From Parafenestella ontariensis (Eukaryota > Ascomycota > Dothideomycetes > Pleosporales > Cucurbitariaceae), in NCBI GenBank assembly GCA_021596325.1, contig JAKGDA010000030.1:124001-188000 (forward strand): a DNA stretch of 64,000 nucleotides, given 5' to 3'. This document shows positions 21,405 through 32,544 of the stretch, piece after piece (position 1 is the first letter of the stretch; every line of letters starts with the position of its first letter). The notes below the pieces were generated by a model. The model was not told where the DNA came from. It ran no database searches and saw only the letters and a list, made by a program, of their open reading frames with translations. Position numbers and translations under genes: made by a program.

Positions 21405-23051
21405 CTACAGATCCTCCAGCACTGTCGCCCCAGGGAAATCCATCTTCCAGTCCGCCAGTGGCCTCGCACTCGCAATATCCGTCCCCGGGTGATCGATCAC
21501 TCTACCCCGGTAGTAGAAGTAATGAGGCCAGAAGTGTCCGTTCTTGTCTGCATTCTCGGGCTTTTGCAGTTTCTCAATGGGCGAGAAGGCCAGGAGTTTG
21601 ATGGGCGAGTTACGGTCTCCTAGATAGCGCATCACGCCGTCCGCACGAGCTTGGAACGCGTAGCGTTGCTCGCCCCGTTCGATAACGCGTTGAATCCATC
21701 GAAACCGTGTTCCGTTCCTATCGTATGACCTGCGATAGTTTGGCGGGTTCGTAAAGCGGAGGACCTGAAGGTTTTGCAGGCTGGCGATGGCACTGAGCGC
21801 TTCCTCGAACTCCGTAGGTTCAAATGGTATGCTGGGATGTGGTCCGAGGACGTCGCCTTCAGCTTTGTCGGGGTCGATCTCGTAGAGATTGAGGCACAGC
21901 TGCTCGATGTGTGGACAAGCTATCGCTATCTTCTGTAGGTCTGACGCGCTCATGCACCTGTCTTTGGTTTCTCGAAAAACACTCCCGTTGACAATCAATA
22001 GATCTGTAAGGGTCTCGCCATGGTTGACGATACCGTCAACATCGATCTTTCCACAGTTGTTGCACTGAATGTGCAGCTGGCGTAGTCCGTGGAATGCGAG
22101 AAGCAGCAAGAAAAGATGCTGAACGAAATCATCCGTGGATTGTTCGCTTAGTTGGACAATTCGCAATTTTCTCAGCAAAGGCTTGCCCTCCGCAAACTCT
22201 GAAGCTAATGCAGAGACCAATCCAGTCACACCCGAAGTTCCGTTAATGGTGAGCTCCTGGAGTGCCAGGACGTCAATTCGCTGGAACATGGTGTCGAATG
22301 ACTTGGGAAGTGCAATGGGGCCAATATACAAGCTCGATAACTTCAATAGTTGAAGCTGTTGTACTGACGCACCAGTCCCGTTTGTTTCCTTTAGGAGGCT
22401 CTCATCCTGTCGCAGAAGGAAGTGATCCTCATGTAATGTCGACTGGGTGACAGACGCACCTCGCCAGACAGAACGTCCTGTCAATCGCAAGTGTGCAAGG
22501 TTGGTGCATCTGGCCCAGAGCCTTTGGAAGCCTTCGCGCGAGAGGCCATCGACGTTGATATCCATGCTGCCGAGATTTGAGAAGCAGCCCGCTGTCCATG
22601 GAGACCCCAACAAGCTTGAGAAAGCTTGACCATTACTCACCCTCAGCTCCTCGAGCTTCGGATGTAATTGGAGGAGAAGATTGAGCGTGCAAACCGGGAC
22701 ACCATCCACACATCTGAAGCTGCGGAGTTGACCCTGCGGAATAGCTGCCAACAGCGTTGGTAGATGCTCGTCTGCCATGTTGACAATACCCCGGCTAAGC
22801 ATGTGAATCCTGCGGACGTGCTTGACGATGTTCGATGCCGGGTGAGCAATGCCCAGCAAATTCCGTCGACCTGACAGCACTAGATCCGTTGTGAATGTCT
22901 CCCATAGAAACGGCAATACAACCTCCGCCCAAATTTTGCTCACAAGCGACAGCGCTTTTCGATCGGCGAGGGCTTGCACGTAGCGTGCAACGGAAACTTT
23001 CAGCTCAGTCGGTAGACGATCGAGATGATCGCGCTGCTGAAGAGAGTCCAT
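21405..23051 (-). CDS. F-box/leucine-rich-repeat-like protein (paralogue 1)
   Basis: A single exon encodes 548 residues, starting MDSLQQRDHLDRLPTELKV. The N-terminal 50 residues fit an F-box (LDRLPTEL, LSLVSKIWAEVVLPFLW). The rest shows irregular leucine-rich repeats such as KLEELRVSNGQAF, NLAHLRLTGRSV and LRQLHIQCNNCG. It likely serves as a substrate-recognition subunit of an SCF ubiquitin ligase; no substrate can be inferred. It shares the block LPFLWxxFxxxL...GRxxLL...SNIxKxVR and the LQxLxVLR-type C-terminal segment with the gene at 26159-28049. The two are diverged paralogues, but this copy has no introns. Confidence 0.8.
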   Translation of the reverse strand: MDSLQQRDHLDRLPTELKVSVARYVQALADRKALSLVSKIWAEVVLPFLWETFTTDLVLSGRRNLLGIAHPASNIVKHVRRIHMLSRGIVNMADEHLPTLLAAIPQGQLRSFRCVDGVPVCTLNLLLQLHPKLEELRVSNGQAFSSLLGSPWTAGCFSNLGSMDINVDGLSREGFQRLWARCTNLAHLRLTGRSVWRGASVTQSTLHEDHFLLRQDESLLKETNGTGASVQQLQLLKLSSLYIGPIALPKSFDTMFQRIDVLALQELTINGTSGVTGLVSALASEFAEGKPLLRKLRIVQLSEQSTDDFVQHLFLLLLAFHGLRQLHIQCNNCGKIDVDGIVNHGETLTDLLIVNGSVFRETKDRCMSASDLQKIAIACPHIEQLCLNLYEIDPDKAEGDVLGPHPSIPFEPTEFEEALSAIASLQNLQVLRFTNPPNYRRSYDRNGTRFRWIQRVIERGEQRYAFQARADGVMRYLGDRNSPIKLLAFSPIEKLQKPENADKNGHFWPHYFYYRGRVIDHPGTDIASARPLADWKMDFPGATVLEDL

Positions 23052-23361
23052 TGCCAGAATTAAATGCAGCCTAGGCTATTGTATGGCACTGCTGAAGGGT
23101 AATGGGCATTAGAAAGATTTCGGTGAGTGTTGTGAGAATTTGAGGAGGTGAAACAGCGGTCGGAGCGAGATGGGGAATGCTCTAGTGGCGCACGTGGATC
23201 ATGAGCATCGAGATCGGCTTTCACCATGAACAACAAGGCTGCAGGAAGCTGTCATTCATCGCTGACACATGCGGTTAGAGTACCCTAGGACTAGAGCCAA
23301 TAATCTGCACGGCCTCGCAATCGATCAGGCAGTATAATATGTACAACTTAAGACTATACAT
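23052..23361. other. Intergenic, promoter of F-box paralogue 1
   Basis: This 310-bp stretch lies upstream of the minus-strand F-box gene and downstream of the beta-lactamase-fold gene. No gene is seen. Confidence 0.35.
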
Positions 23362-24963
23362 TCATGCCTCGCCATCCAAGTAGAACGTCTCCTTATTCTC
23401 ACTCATCGTCGGATCCATCGCCCAAATCAACCTCGCCGCCCTCCCGTTCTCAAATTCAAACTCAATTAACCAAAATGACGGTGCAATTCCCGCCTCACGT
23501 CCCCGTGCTACCACCTCATTCCACGACATCCACCACTCAAACGTATCATGATGATAATGCCGTAACCCAAAGCTCTCACTAGATAGCCCCTGGAATGCCA
23601 TAGTCAACCCCCCGTCATTGTTGACCAACACATCAATACACCAGTTTCGAAGCTCATTCCAATACCGCCCAACATACGTCGACAGTGGTTTCGGCGCAGT
23701 TCCCAGCTCCCGCTTCCGATCTAGATCCGCCTTCACCTCAGTGGCTTGCTTGAACGCCTTCGCTACATGTTGCCTCCCCAACTCCACAAAATCAACAGGT
23801 TCGGGGACATTGAGTAACTTCTCAACTAGCAGTTGAGCAGCATAGTCAGCGATGTCAACGGGTGCTGATGAGTTCTGCAGTACTATCACCGCTGATTGTG
23901 TTTCGGGGAGGAGATTCACAACCGTCGTGCCACCTGGTATGCTGCCGTGGTGATATATAACTAGTTGAGGCTGGACGCCTTTGCCGATGATGGGCGGAGG
24001 TATTAGGGCGGCGTTGTTCGCGATACGGCCGATTTGTCCTGGGAGTTGTGCGCGACACCAGCCGAGAGCGTAGGTTTGCTCACGGAGAGATAGACCGGGG
24101 ATGGTGCGATGCGATGTGAAAGTAGGTGTACAGTCGTGGAACACGTTGGGTGATTCGGTTGAGGAGGTATGTGGGTTGAAGGCTTTCGGGATTGCTGAGA
24201 GCATCTCGGTATAGAGGATTATCAGGTCGTTAAGAGTACTTTTGACGCCGCCTGCTGTTTCCATAAGCGTGCCATTACCAACTTTTGGTCGTTGAATCTC
24301 CGTAGTAGAGAAATCGTCGAGGACGGCGTACGAAGTTACTTCGTTGTTATCTCCATCTTCCCAAGATGTGCTTGTTCTGGTCATCCTGAGCGGTGCAAAG
24401 ATGCGTGTACCCAAAAGCTGCGATATCGCTTTCCCAGTTACTTTCTCTAAGATCAGGCCTACGATCTCGTACCCCCAGTTGTTGTACACGAACGCTTCGG
24501 ACCTGAAGGATGTTACGGGTCGAAGTGTCGCAAAGGTTCGTAACAATTGATCTCGGTCAAGAAGAAGGTTATTCAGACTTCCAAGCCACAGTGCATCACA
24601 CTCAGTCAAACCAGTGCTATGTGTCAAGAGATCCAGGACAGTACACTCTTGCTCCACAATGGGGTTGCGAGATCGAAACTCGGGCAGAATGTCTTTGACT
24701 TTTGACAACCACTTCAACGTCCCTTTGGTCACTTCCATGGCGACTAATGCAGCCGTAAGAGCTTTGGTCATAGAGTTGATGTTGTGTCTAGTATCATTAT
24801 TAGGTGATAATTTTGCCTTGATGTCACGGTAGCCTAGGTGCTGGGTGTGTACAACATGACCATGGTGGATGACTGCGTAGCTCAACGAGGGTGCACCGGA
24901 GATCTTCAAAAGCTCAGATATCTCAGGCGTCGCGCTCACGACCCGATGAGTTGCACTTTTCAT
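23362..24963 (-). CDS. Serine beta-lactamase-fold hydrolase (AmpC/esterase-like)
   Basis: A single exon encodes 533 residues. Residues about 15-400 show the penicillin-binding/AmpC-like fold. SMTK at 64-67 is the SxxK nucleophile motif, YNN at 160-162 is the YxN motif, and HHGSIPGGTT replaces the KTG-type third motif, as is common in eukaryotic members. LTHSTGL and GGVKST are also typical. The C-terminal 130 residues resemble the small beta-barrel that follows this fold in many fungal members. Fungal homologues act as esterases or amidases, some in secondary metabolism. No polyketide or NRPS gene lies nearby. There is no signal peptide at this start. It sits between two F-box paralogues in a block that looks accessory. 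Confidence 0.85.
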   Translation of the reverse strand: MKSATHRVVSATPEISELLKISGAPSLSYAVIHHGHVVHTQHLGYRDIKAKLSPNNDTRHNINSMTKALTAALVAMEVTKGTLKWLSKVKDILPEFRSRNPIVEQECTVLDLLTHSTGLTECDALWLGSLNNLLLDRDQLLRTFATLRPVTSFRSEAFVYNNWGYEIVGLILEKVTGKAISQLLGTRIFAPLRMTRTSTSWEDGDNNEVTSYAVLDDFSTTEIQRPKVGNGTLMETAGGVKSTLNDLIILYTEMLSAIPKAFNPHTSSTESPNVFHDCTPTFTSHRTIPGLSLREQTYALGWCRAQLPGQIGRIANNAALIPPPIIGKGVQPQLVIYHHGSIPGGTTVVNLLPETQSAVIVLQNSSAPVDIADYAAQLLVEKLLNVPEPVDFVELGRQHVAKAFKQATEVKADLDRKRELGTAPKPLSTYVGRYWNELRNWCIDVLVNNDGGLTMAFQGLSSESFGLRHYHHDTFEWWMSWNEVVARGREAGIAPSFWLIEFEFENGRAARLIWAMDPTMSENKETFYLDGEA

Positions 24964-26158
24964 GGACGGTTCGTTCTTCCTATACGATTGAATAAGCGTT
25001 TGCGTAGGAGTGAATCGCTGGCTGCTTACATTGCCTCAACAGTCGGTTGCCTGAAAGAAGCCTTCAAAGGAAATAAGCAATACTCAAGTAGTTGCGACAA
25101 GAGTAAAGTATGCTAATGGGATTCCATCGATGCTGTTTTCTATCGCGTTCCTAACTCGAAGTGGCAGGTCATTAGCCTAAAGGACTCACGAAGCGACTAA
25201 CGTCATTAATATCTTGTACATCTCCTACTTCTGCCCACGACCGCAAGGACTCTCCATCCCCAGCTACTACGCTTGGCTGCATTACTCCAGCATGGACTTT
25301 ACTATGGTGTTCAACACCGCTCCAGTCTAAAGCTCTTGATCCTAACTTTTTCACCTTTTTAACTTACTGTTGTAGTGACAACCTGGCATACTTGCAGAGC
25401 GGTAATGCAAGTGACCAACCCAATTAAACACATATCTATAATGATTGTCTGTGATACCTCAGGTTCTATCTACTATAGTCTTGGTTGTCACATGTAGACT
25501 AGTTCCATGGTTGTTCTAAATTGCAGTGTTGCTATCATCGGTAAGTTTGTTATTGCAATCACTGCCTCTACAATCCGTTGAAAGCTTACGCGAGCTTTAT
25601 ACGATCCTCCTCTCCACCACAGTTAACCATAGGCAGCCTATCTTCGAGGCGGGCAAGGGCAGACAGGGATTTAGACTCCGGATTCATGTCTTGCATCTCG
25701 CTCAACATCTGCAGGAATTGTTCTCGCGCATAGTCAGGAGAAATATTGAGTGAGGATTTACACCGAGGAAGGATTCTTACTGTGCACATGATGAGTACTG
25801 GTCTGCCCACTTGGTATAAAGGAGACAGTCGCACCGTATTGGAAAGAAGGAAGACCCTAAAAACAGACTTTAATTTTAACGTGGAAACGAAACCAAGAGA
25901 TCAAAGTAGAGAAACTCAAACAATGCGCTTATCGAAAGTGTGAACCGCAAACATGATTACAAACACAACCGCTCTTAAAGGAAACTTAAATACTACCAAT
26001 AGCTTACTAGGTTCTCTCGAGGCGAAGGCACTCAAGAAATACTCCAAAGTGTGAATAATACATAATTTTATTAGACGAAACACCTACTTACTTAGCTCCA
26101 TCTCCCTTCCCACTCTATCGTCCCTTCCTACCCCATTCCGCGCACCTTCCCGCACTTC
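24964..26158. other. AT-rich intergenic region
   Basis: This 1.2 kb is richer in A+T than its surroundings and holds the promoter of the beta-lactamase-fold gene and the 3' flank of F-box paralogue 2. One coding-like stretch is listed separately at 25586-25834. No transposon ORF is recognisable. Confidence 0.4.
25586..25834 (-). pseudogene. Coding-like fragment of unknown family
   Basis: The minus-strand frame reads like protein over its last 50 codons (MLSEMQDMNPESKS, ALARLEDRLPMVNCGGEE). Possible splice signals exist: a CTGCAG acceptor just before MLSEMQ, and a GTAAGC donor at the end of the frame. An ATGTGCACA followed by GTAAGA could be an upstream mini-exon. I could not find a convincing continuation. 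It may be a real exon of a small gene or a relic. Confidence 0.25.
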
Positions 26159-28049
26159 CTACCAGGGTGAAAAGTAGCTCGCGTCATCACATTTTGAGAT
26201 AGGAAACTCCTCAAATTCATGCCACAGAATGCTCACCTCGGGCATCTCGCGCTTCGGCTCCTCGAACGGCACCGCAACAACACTCGATCGTCCCAACCCA
26301 TCAACAGCCCTACCTTTCGTATACGTATAACGCGGATACTGATGGCCGTTAACATCGATAATTGGGTAGGGTGGTGCTCTTAGTGGTAGACGGTATTGGG
26401 AGACGACGAAGAGTTTGATCCTGGAGTCGTTGCCGTCTAGGAAGCGGAGGACGTGGGTTGCGAAGTTTTGCACGATTGTAGCGGTAAGTGCTGCGCGGGC
26501 TGTGTTGGGTAGTTTAAGCCTGTATTCGTCTCCAGGAAAACCTGGGGAGTAAGTTGGTTCTCTCCACCGAACGGATGGGTCGTTCAGCATGCGGAGGACG
26601 GTTAGCTTGGGATGTTTGGAGATGGTTTCCTGTGGAGTTTGGTTAGCGTTGTGAAACGGATATGTGTTTTCGCATACGACTTGCCAGTGTGATCTCAAGC
26701 TCCGATTGCACGTCGAAAGAGTTTGACGTGGCTCTCAAGGGTCGTGAACCGTATGTATACCACTCATTGAGCTCCTCCCCGGGGAGGAGACATATCCCTA
26801 GTTGGGTTAATTTGGAACAAGAGGTCAACATCGCCTCAAGATCCTTCGTGGAGAAGTGATGTATTGTGGATCCCGAGCCCACAGACAGCACTTCCAACGT
26901 TGCAGCATGCCGCGTGATACATCCAGTTGCCACCATTCGCGGAAGCCAGTTGTAATCGATGTATAAAGCTTTCAGGCCCGTGAAGGAGTCAAGTAGCTGT
27001 TCGATGGCGTGTACGGTTTGCTCCCCTTGATTGCTGTCTAGCGGCTCCTCTGGAGAGTCAATTTCGAGAATTTCAAGCCTCGGATTGCCTCTTGCGAACA
27101 CTTTTGCTATTTCAATCAACAGCGGTACTTCTTGTCTGCACCATTTGAACTTCAGCTTGCGAAGATTCAAGAAGTCGACCTCCTGTAGCAGGATGTTTTC
27201 GCCATCAAAGTCGAGGAAGCTTAAGGATAACTCGTCGAGGTTAAGCTGCTGGGGTATTCCTTCTTGGCCGGTGAATATTATATCTTTCATAGGGGGACGG
27301 CGCACGGCAAGCTGATCCCACCTGGCTACTTGAATAGCTAGGCTTTTCAAGCTTGGGGTGTGCTTGATCAGGAAGCGGTAGTTCTCGAGACTCTGCTGCC
27401 GTACACCGCTAGGAGTCTCTAGAGGCAGAGGTTGAGCATTTACTTCAAGCGATTCAAGGCTACCGAGCAAGGCTTGAGTCCATGGAGCCAGATGAAGACC
27501 TGGTTCATCGTCCCATCCATTGTAATGTGGTAGCGGAGCCCGAAGGACCTTTAGCTTACGGTGGGTCTGAAGAAGGACTTGAGCTATGGTCGTGTCTATC
27601 GTTTGGTTGCTGTGAAACTCGCTGAGTTGATCGCGGGGTAAGGCCGTCCAGAAGCGCGTCAGGGTTGCGCAGGTAGCTTGATCTAGGCCTTGCTCTACTA
27701 CTTCCCAGCTGTTTTCAGACCTGACAGGTTGCCAGAAGGTGAATTTTCGTACAAACTTCAAGATGTTGCTTGTAGGGCTCAGTAGTGCTAGCAGTTGCCT
27801 TCCACCTGGGCGCAGATTGGAGGAGAACGAGCCCCATAGGAAAGGCAACATGATATCACGAAAACGTCTATCAATAAGACAGACATTCTTCTGATAAGTG
27901 GTTGAGCGAATCTGTTGAAGGCGAATTAGTATCTTGGGTTTAGTGTCTTCTGATTATAGTGAGCTTACGAATTGGCAGATCATCGTTACTATCTCAGGAG
28001 GCAAGTCCATCATATGTTTCGCGAGTGGCTGTGGTGTGCTTTGAGGCAT
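26159..28049 (-). CDS. F-box/leucine-rich-repeat-like protein (paralogue 2), with a GC-AG intron
   Basis: Exons 28049-27969, 27911-26685 and 26629-26159 give 592 residues. Intron 1 is canonical (GTAAGC to CAACAG, 57 nt). Intron 2 is 55 nt and reads GCAAGT to CACAG. No GT donor nearby restores the frame, while the GC donor joins EITL to ETISKHPKLTVLRM, matching paralogue 1. The F-box is near the N-terminus (MMDLPPEIVTMICQF, CLIDRRFRDIMLPFLW). Leucine-rich segments follow. The C-terminus has LRFLDGNDSRIKLFVVSQY, aligned with LGDRNSPIKLLAFSP in paralogue 1. The likely role is an SCF substrate adaptor. The ATG at 28049 is preferred; upstream in-frame codons lack ATG. Confidence 0.8.
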
Positions 28050-28223
28050 TTCGCGATTGGGTCGATGAAGTTGTGGTATGTGGGGGTTCGTTATGTTGAT
28101 GTGTAAGTGTGGAGTGGGAATGTTATATCCTAAGTTGGTAAGAGGATTACGCCTGTCGCTACGGATATGTAATGTGAAGGGAGAGGCGACAAGTCCTTGC
28201 CATACTCCCGAGGACGATTTCAC

Positions 28224-28372
28224 TAGTCAATGTACAAGGCACATCGCGCTAAGTTACTCCCAGTCTACTGGGAGTGAATTAGACTGTTGATTTAGACTAT
28301 CAAGGACCTCCTACTGGATTGAAATAGACCAGGGATGTAACTTAGCGTGCGAACATCTTGTACATCATACTA
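28224..28372. mobile_element. MITE-like element with imperfect terminal inverted repeats
   Basis: The left arm at 28231-28257 (TGTACAAG...CGCTAAGTTAC) is matched in inverse by the right arm at 28337-28364 (GTAACTTAGCG...CTTGTACA). A weaker match extends a few bases outward on both sides. An 8-bp perfect hairpin, ACTCCCAG-TCTA-CTGGGAGT, lies just inside the left arm (28256-28275). There is no ORF. Total length is about 130-150 bp. Size, arms and lack of coding fit a miniature inverted-repeat element or solo foldback. No clear target-site duplication was seen. It lies just upstream of the F-box paralogue 2 start. Confidence 0.5.
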
Positions 28373-29231
28373 AAAGTTAGTCGAGTCTTATACTTGTCGA
28401 TCGAGTATGCTCAAAGAGCCGCTCTTCTCGTCAACGATCATGATAATCATGTTTGGTCCTATTCGCAAAGCTGGCTCTGGCAGGCGACAACAACGGAGAA
28501 GTCTAGTCTACGGACGACTCACTGCTGGGGCCTGCGGGCAGGTGAGTAGAGGGTTGCTGGGTCATTCCATAAGCCGGCGGGGCTGCTCCTGGGTCGAGAC
28601 TTTCGAATTCTTTTGCGTGGCAGGGAGCTGAGAGACATTGTCCGGTGATGTCGCAGATGCAGCACAAGTGCAGGTAGGTAGCCAGTCAGAGGGATCCTGG
28701 GATAAAGTATACGGGTGATGCTGCAGGGACAGGCTGGTGCGTCGCCAGATCCAAAAATAGACGGCATGATCGGCGGGTTCCTGCTCAGCTGTCATAAGTG
28801 CCCAAAATGTCCCCGAAGCAGCAGGCACGACCCGCCATAACCTCGCTGAAGGACCGCAAATTACCACCAACCGATTCTCGACGACGCGACTTGATAGCGC
28901 GCCGTCACGCTTTTGCTGCGACCACGTCCGTCTGCTCGCTCGCGGTGCGCACAACAGAGCGACAGCGCTGGGCGCATCGCATCCTATCGTTTGGCAGTTC
29001 GCGCTGGACTCGCGGAGCTGATTTGCGACAGCAGCCGCTGCGTGACTACTCGGAGCCAGGGAAACGTAGAGCTTGATATAGCATCGTCGTAGGACAGCCT
29101 GTCGCGCACACTCTCCTGGCTATATCCATGGCCTGTTATTGAGATTAGCGCGGTCACGACTCAGATCAGAGCGTCCATGGCACGCTGACCGGGTCAGCGA
29201 TCAGAATAGAGCCTCGACATCTCCGAGAATC
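28373..29231. other. Intergenic region, promoter of the Abp2-like gene
   Basis: Frames on both strands at 28500-29000 lack family character and are probably chance openings. The stretch is upstream of the plus-strand gene at 29232, so it should hold its promoter and 5' UTR. Confidence 0.35.
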
Positions 29232-32107
29232 ATGCAAGTCGACTTTGGCGAGGAAGGCGAGTCGGAGCACAATCTACACCTCACAGCCAACGCCCACTAC
29301 GAGCACGCGGCAAGCGGCAGCAGCCCAGCCTACTCGCCCTTCCGGCATGCAAGCGGGCCTGGTGTACCAGCAATTGATCCGGCACTGGACCAGAGCACAG
29401 GTGCCAACCGGAATGGACAAGTCCCCATGTCCTCGCTCCCTCACCACCAGTCTACCCCAAACCACCTACTTCAACCCGACAATGCCGGACACCTCGCCCA
29501 CAGCTTCTATGGCGACATGGCGCGCACCTCGCAGACTCCCCCGGCCTCGTCGACTGCCTCGCCGCGCTTCTCTGCCATATCTCCCACCAGCCAGCCGAAG
29601 CAGATAGCGTCGAGCTATGCGCCCGACGACCGCCCTCCGCCGCCGCGCGACGTGTCCGACGAGACGATTAGCGATGTCTATGCGAGATTCATACTGTACT
29701 GCAACCCCAACTTTCCCTCGTCCATCGATACCTCCGAATTGGTCAAGCTCTTCAGAACGCCGCCGAAAAGCGATGGAAACGCCTTCAGCACGTGGACGCT
29801 GTATGAGCTCATACGGAAGTTTGACGCCAAAGAGATCAAGACGTGGACACAGCTGGCCTTGGACCTCGGCGTGAAGTCGCCAGATACGGACAAGGGACAG
29901 AGTACGCAGAAGGTGCAGCAGTACTCTGTGAGATTAAAGGTATGGACACCTCCCATTTCCCTAGAACCTCTGGCCTTGTTCCAGCGCCAGTCTTTTCTTC
30001 CCAGTGTGTTACCTCTTAATACATTCCTATCTTTTTCAAGAAATGTCTTTTCCCCATATCATGATGCATATCTGTGAATCTCTTCAGAACGCTTGGTTGC
30101 GAGCCGAGCCACTATCAACAAGCCGTCGTTTAGAGAGTCGTCAAATGGATTACTCGGATTATACACATATCGCCTAGTACCTCTTCAATCACGACCGCTA
30201 ACAACGCTCAGCGATGGATGCGCGCAATGCACATTGATGCTTTCTTCGAGTATCTCCTTGGCAAACAGCATCCGTACTACGTGCAGATACCACCACTGCA
30301 TAATCCTTTTCCGAACGAAGGACGTGATGGCGTTCCACTCGAAGAGGATCTAGCCATACGAGCACTTGACCCAAGCCTGAAGCCGAAACGTGGGCGGCGG
30401 AAAGCCGATGAGGGTGATGAAGAGATAGATATTGATGAAGGCACACCGGCACGCAAACGCCCTCAATTGGATACATCAATCCCGTTTGGGAACGCACTCC
30501 AGCCTCAATCAGCATACCCTTCTAGCGCTCACCCAGATCACATGGGTGGTTTTCTAACCCCCCAAGACCCATGGACGGCCGCGTCATCAGCCATAACTCC
30601 CTCTTCCGCCATGACCGCAGCTTCCGCGCCGAGTCGTATGGGTCAAAAGAATTTGACACCATATTCGGCTTCGCCAATGTCAGGGCCGCAGGTACGGTGG
30701 CGGCTCAATACGCAGGACAACCCCCAAACACCTCACCCGCTTTCTGCTGTAACACCGCAGTCAGCCTACCCTTTCTTCGACGAACCCCAATCGGCCGTGA
30801 CACCTTCTAGTGCAAGGCCGCGTGCTCGGAGGCGTCATGGACCCGCTGTATCATCGGCTTGGCCGAGTAATAATAGCGCATCTAGTGGAAAACTACGAGG
30901 TCGACCGCCTAGTAATCGTTCGATTCGGGATGGTCCATACGTCACGTTCCCGGCGAATCCAAAGAATCGAGAAGGGCCCCTTATTGAGAGGAACCCTGGC
31001 AACTTGACTCCCATTGTTGAAAGGGCGCACTCCGATCCCCCAGCCCCCGAACAAGTCTTCCGTTTTCCACCGACGCCAGCGTCTGCTATATCGCCATCTA
31101 AGTTGGAGGGATCACTTTCTGGGGGACTTCAAAAGCAACGACTCAGCCTCCAGGTCCCGCAGAATGTCGGTAACCCAGTGCGACTGGTCACCCCGACTGT
31201 GCTTGTCAATGGAGAAGTGAACCAGTCCCCTGGTACTGGTCTGGCACCTTCGGCGATGAGCGCTAGCGAAGAACGAAGCTCGCCTTCCCATACGTACGAG
31301 CAACACAGTGGGCCAACTCACCAGACGTATCACGGTGCTCTTACTCCGTCTGAGACACCAGCACAACAACGACCTCCCCCACCGTCGCGGTCACAAACTA
31401 AACCAGCACCACTGACACCTCCACTGCCCACAGTACCGCTTGAAACAATCAACCGTGCATTAGCAGCAGAGCTGATCCGCGCTCCGCTTACGGGTCGCCG
31501 CAAACGCCTTCGCGGCACCGAAGCCAAAACCCTAGCTTCTGCAATCTTACAACCACTCTACACAAAGTCGCCATCTGGATCCGCCGCGCCGTCGAAAGAA
31601 ATGAGCGCTCAAGCCCTCGGCATCGCAATCAGCAGCTGTCTCGGCCTTACCAGTGCAGTTGGCATCGGTACCGGCGGCCCAAGCGGCGGCGTAAGACGCG
31701 TGGAATGCATCCGGTTCCGCATCGGGGGAGACGGGTACGAGTCACCCATCGAAGACGACGATGACGACGATGGTGGCGGCGGTGGCGGTGCAGACGGTGG
31801 TAGTGGTGGTATGCACTCTAGCAGTGGCCGGATAAAGGAGACTTTTGACGTTTTCTTCGCTGTATCGTTCGGCGGACTGACGGGCGAGTGGATCGCCAAG
31901 GGTCTCACTGCTGCTACCACCGATAACGACCTGCAGGAGCTTGACTTGGCGCATCCTCCTCGTGGTGAGGAGCTGGAGCGCATGAACCCGGAGTTGCAGA
32001 CGCCTGCTGCGTGGAAATCCAAGTTCTTGGACGCGCAGAGGAAGTTGTGGGAGAGTCAGGAGGAGGTTAAGAGCTTGAAGGATAAGATTCTTGAGGCTGT
32101 TTTGTAG
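29232..32107 (+). CDS. ARS-binding protein 2 (Abp2) family protein
   Basis: Exons 29232-29939 and 30212-32107 give 867 residues. The intron is long for this window (272 nt) but has clean ends: AAG then GTATGG, and CGCTAAC then CTCAG. The conserved domain spans it. Before it come YCNPNFPSSIDTSELVK, RTPPKSDG, FSTWTLYELIRKFD and TWTQLALDLGV; after it come RWMRAMHIDAFFEYLLGK and HPYYVQIP. This matches the Abp2 domain, first described in fission yeast as binding autonomously replicating sequences. The rest is low complexity, with basic stretches (KPKRGRRK, ARRRHG) and an Asp-run followed by a Gly-run near residue 750. A C-terminal helix ends the protein. Expected role: nuclear DNA binding. I chose the ATG at 29232; the longer frame starts at TTG. 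Confidence 0.85.
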
Positions 32108-32544
32108 ATCTGGGGAGGTAGGGTGGTTGAGATGAGATGAGATAGTAGAGTGGGACGTTTGTATATGGACATGGACACCTAATATATGGGACGAGGGATG
32201 AGCATGATGGTTGGTTTCGCTATATACCCCCTATGTTGTTTGTAGCTGGTTAGATTTGGATATGTCTGTATGTATGTTGATCCCATCATATTAGCGAGCG
32301 AGCGTTGTATGTAGTTAGCGTAGCGTACATAGATGTTCTGTCCATGCATTGCATTATCACATCAATTTTCCTCAACAGTAATACGCAAGTCAATCATCAA
32401 GAGTGTGATGTGGTGAGATGAATCTAATTTGCTCTTCCTTTCGTATGCCCAGGCGTGCAGTCGCCGGTATTCAAAGACCATGAACGCCATGGTCCCAGTA
32501 ATGCCTATCATGCCCAAAGAAGAATAATGTACCGTTATGCCCAA
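32108..32544. other. Convergent intergenic region
   Basis: The Abp2-like gene and ATG27 end toward each other here. Only 3' UTR-like sequence is seen. Confidence 0.4.

Noticed and set aside
31609..32022. 137-codon antisense Pro/Ser-rich frame opposite the Abp2-like gene
   Set aside because: Its proline and serine runs come from the Gly and Asp repeats of the sense gene.
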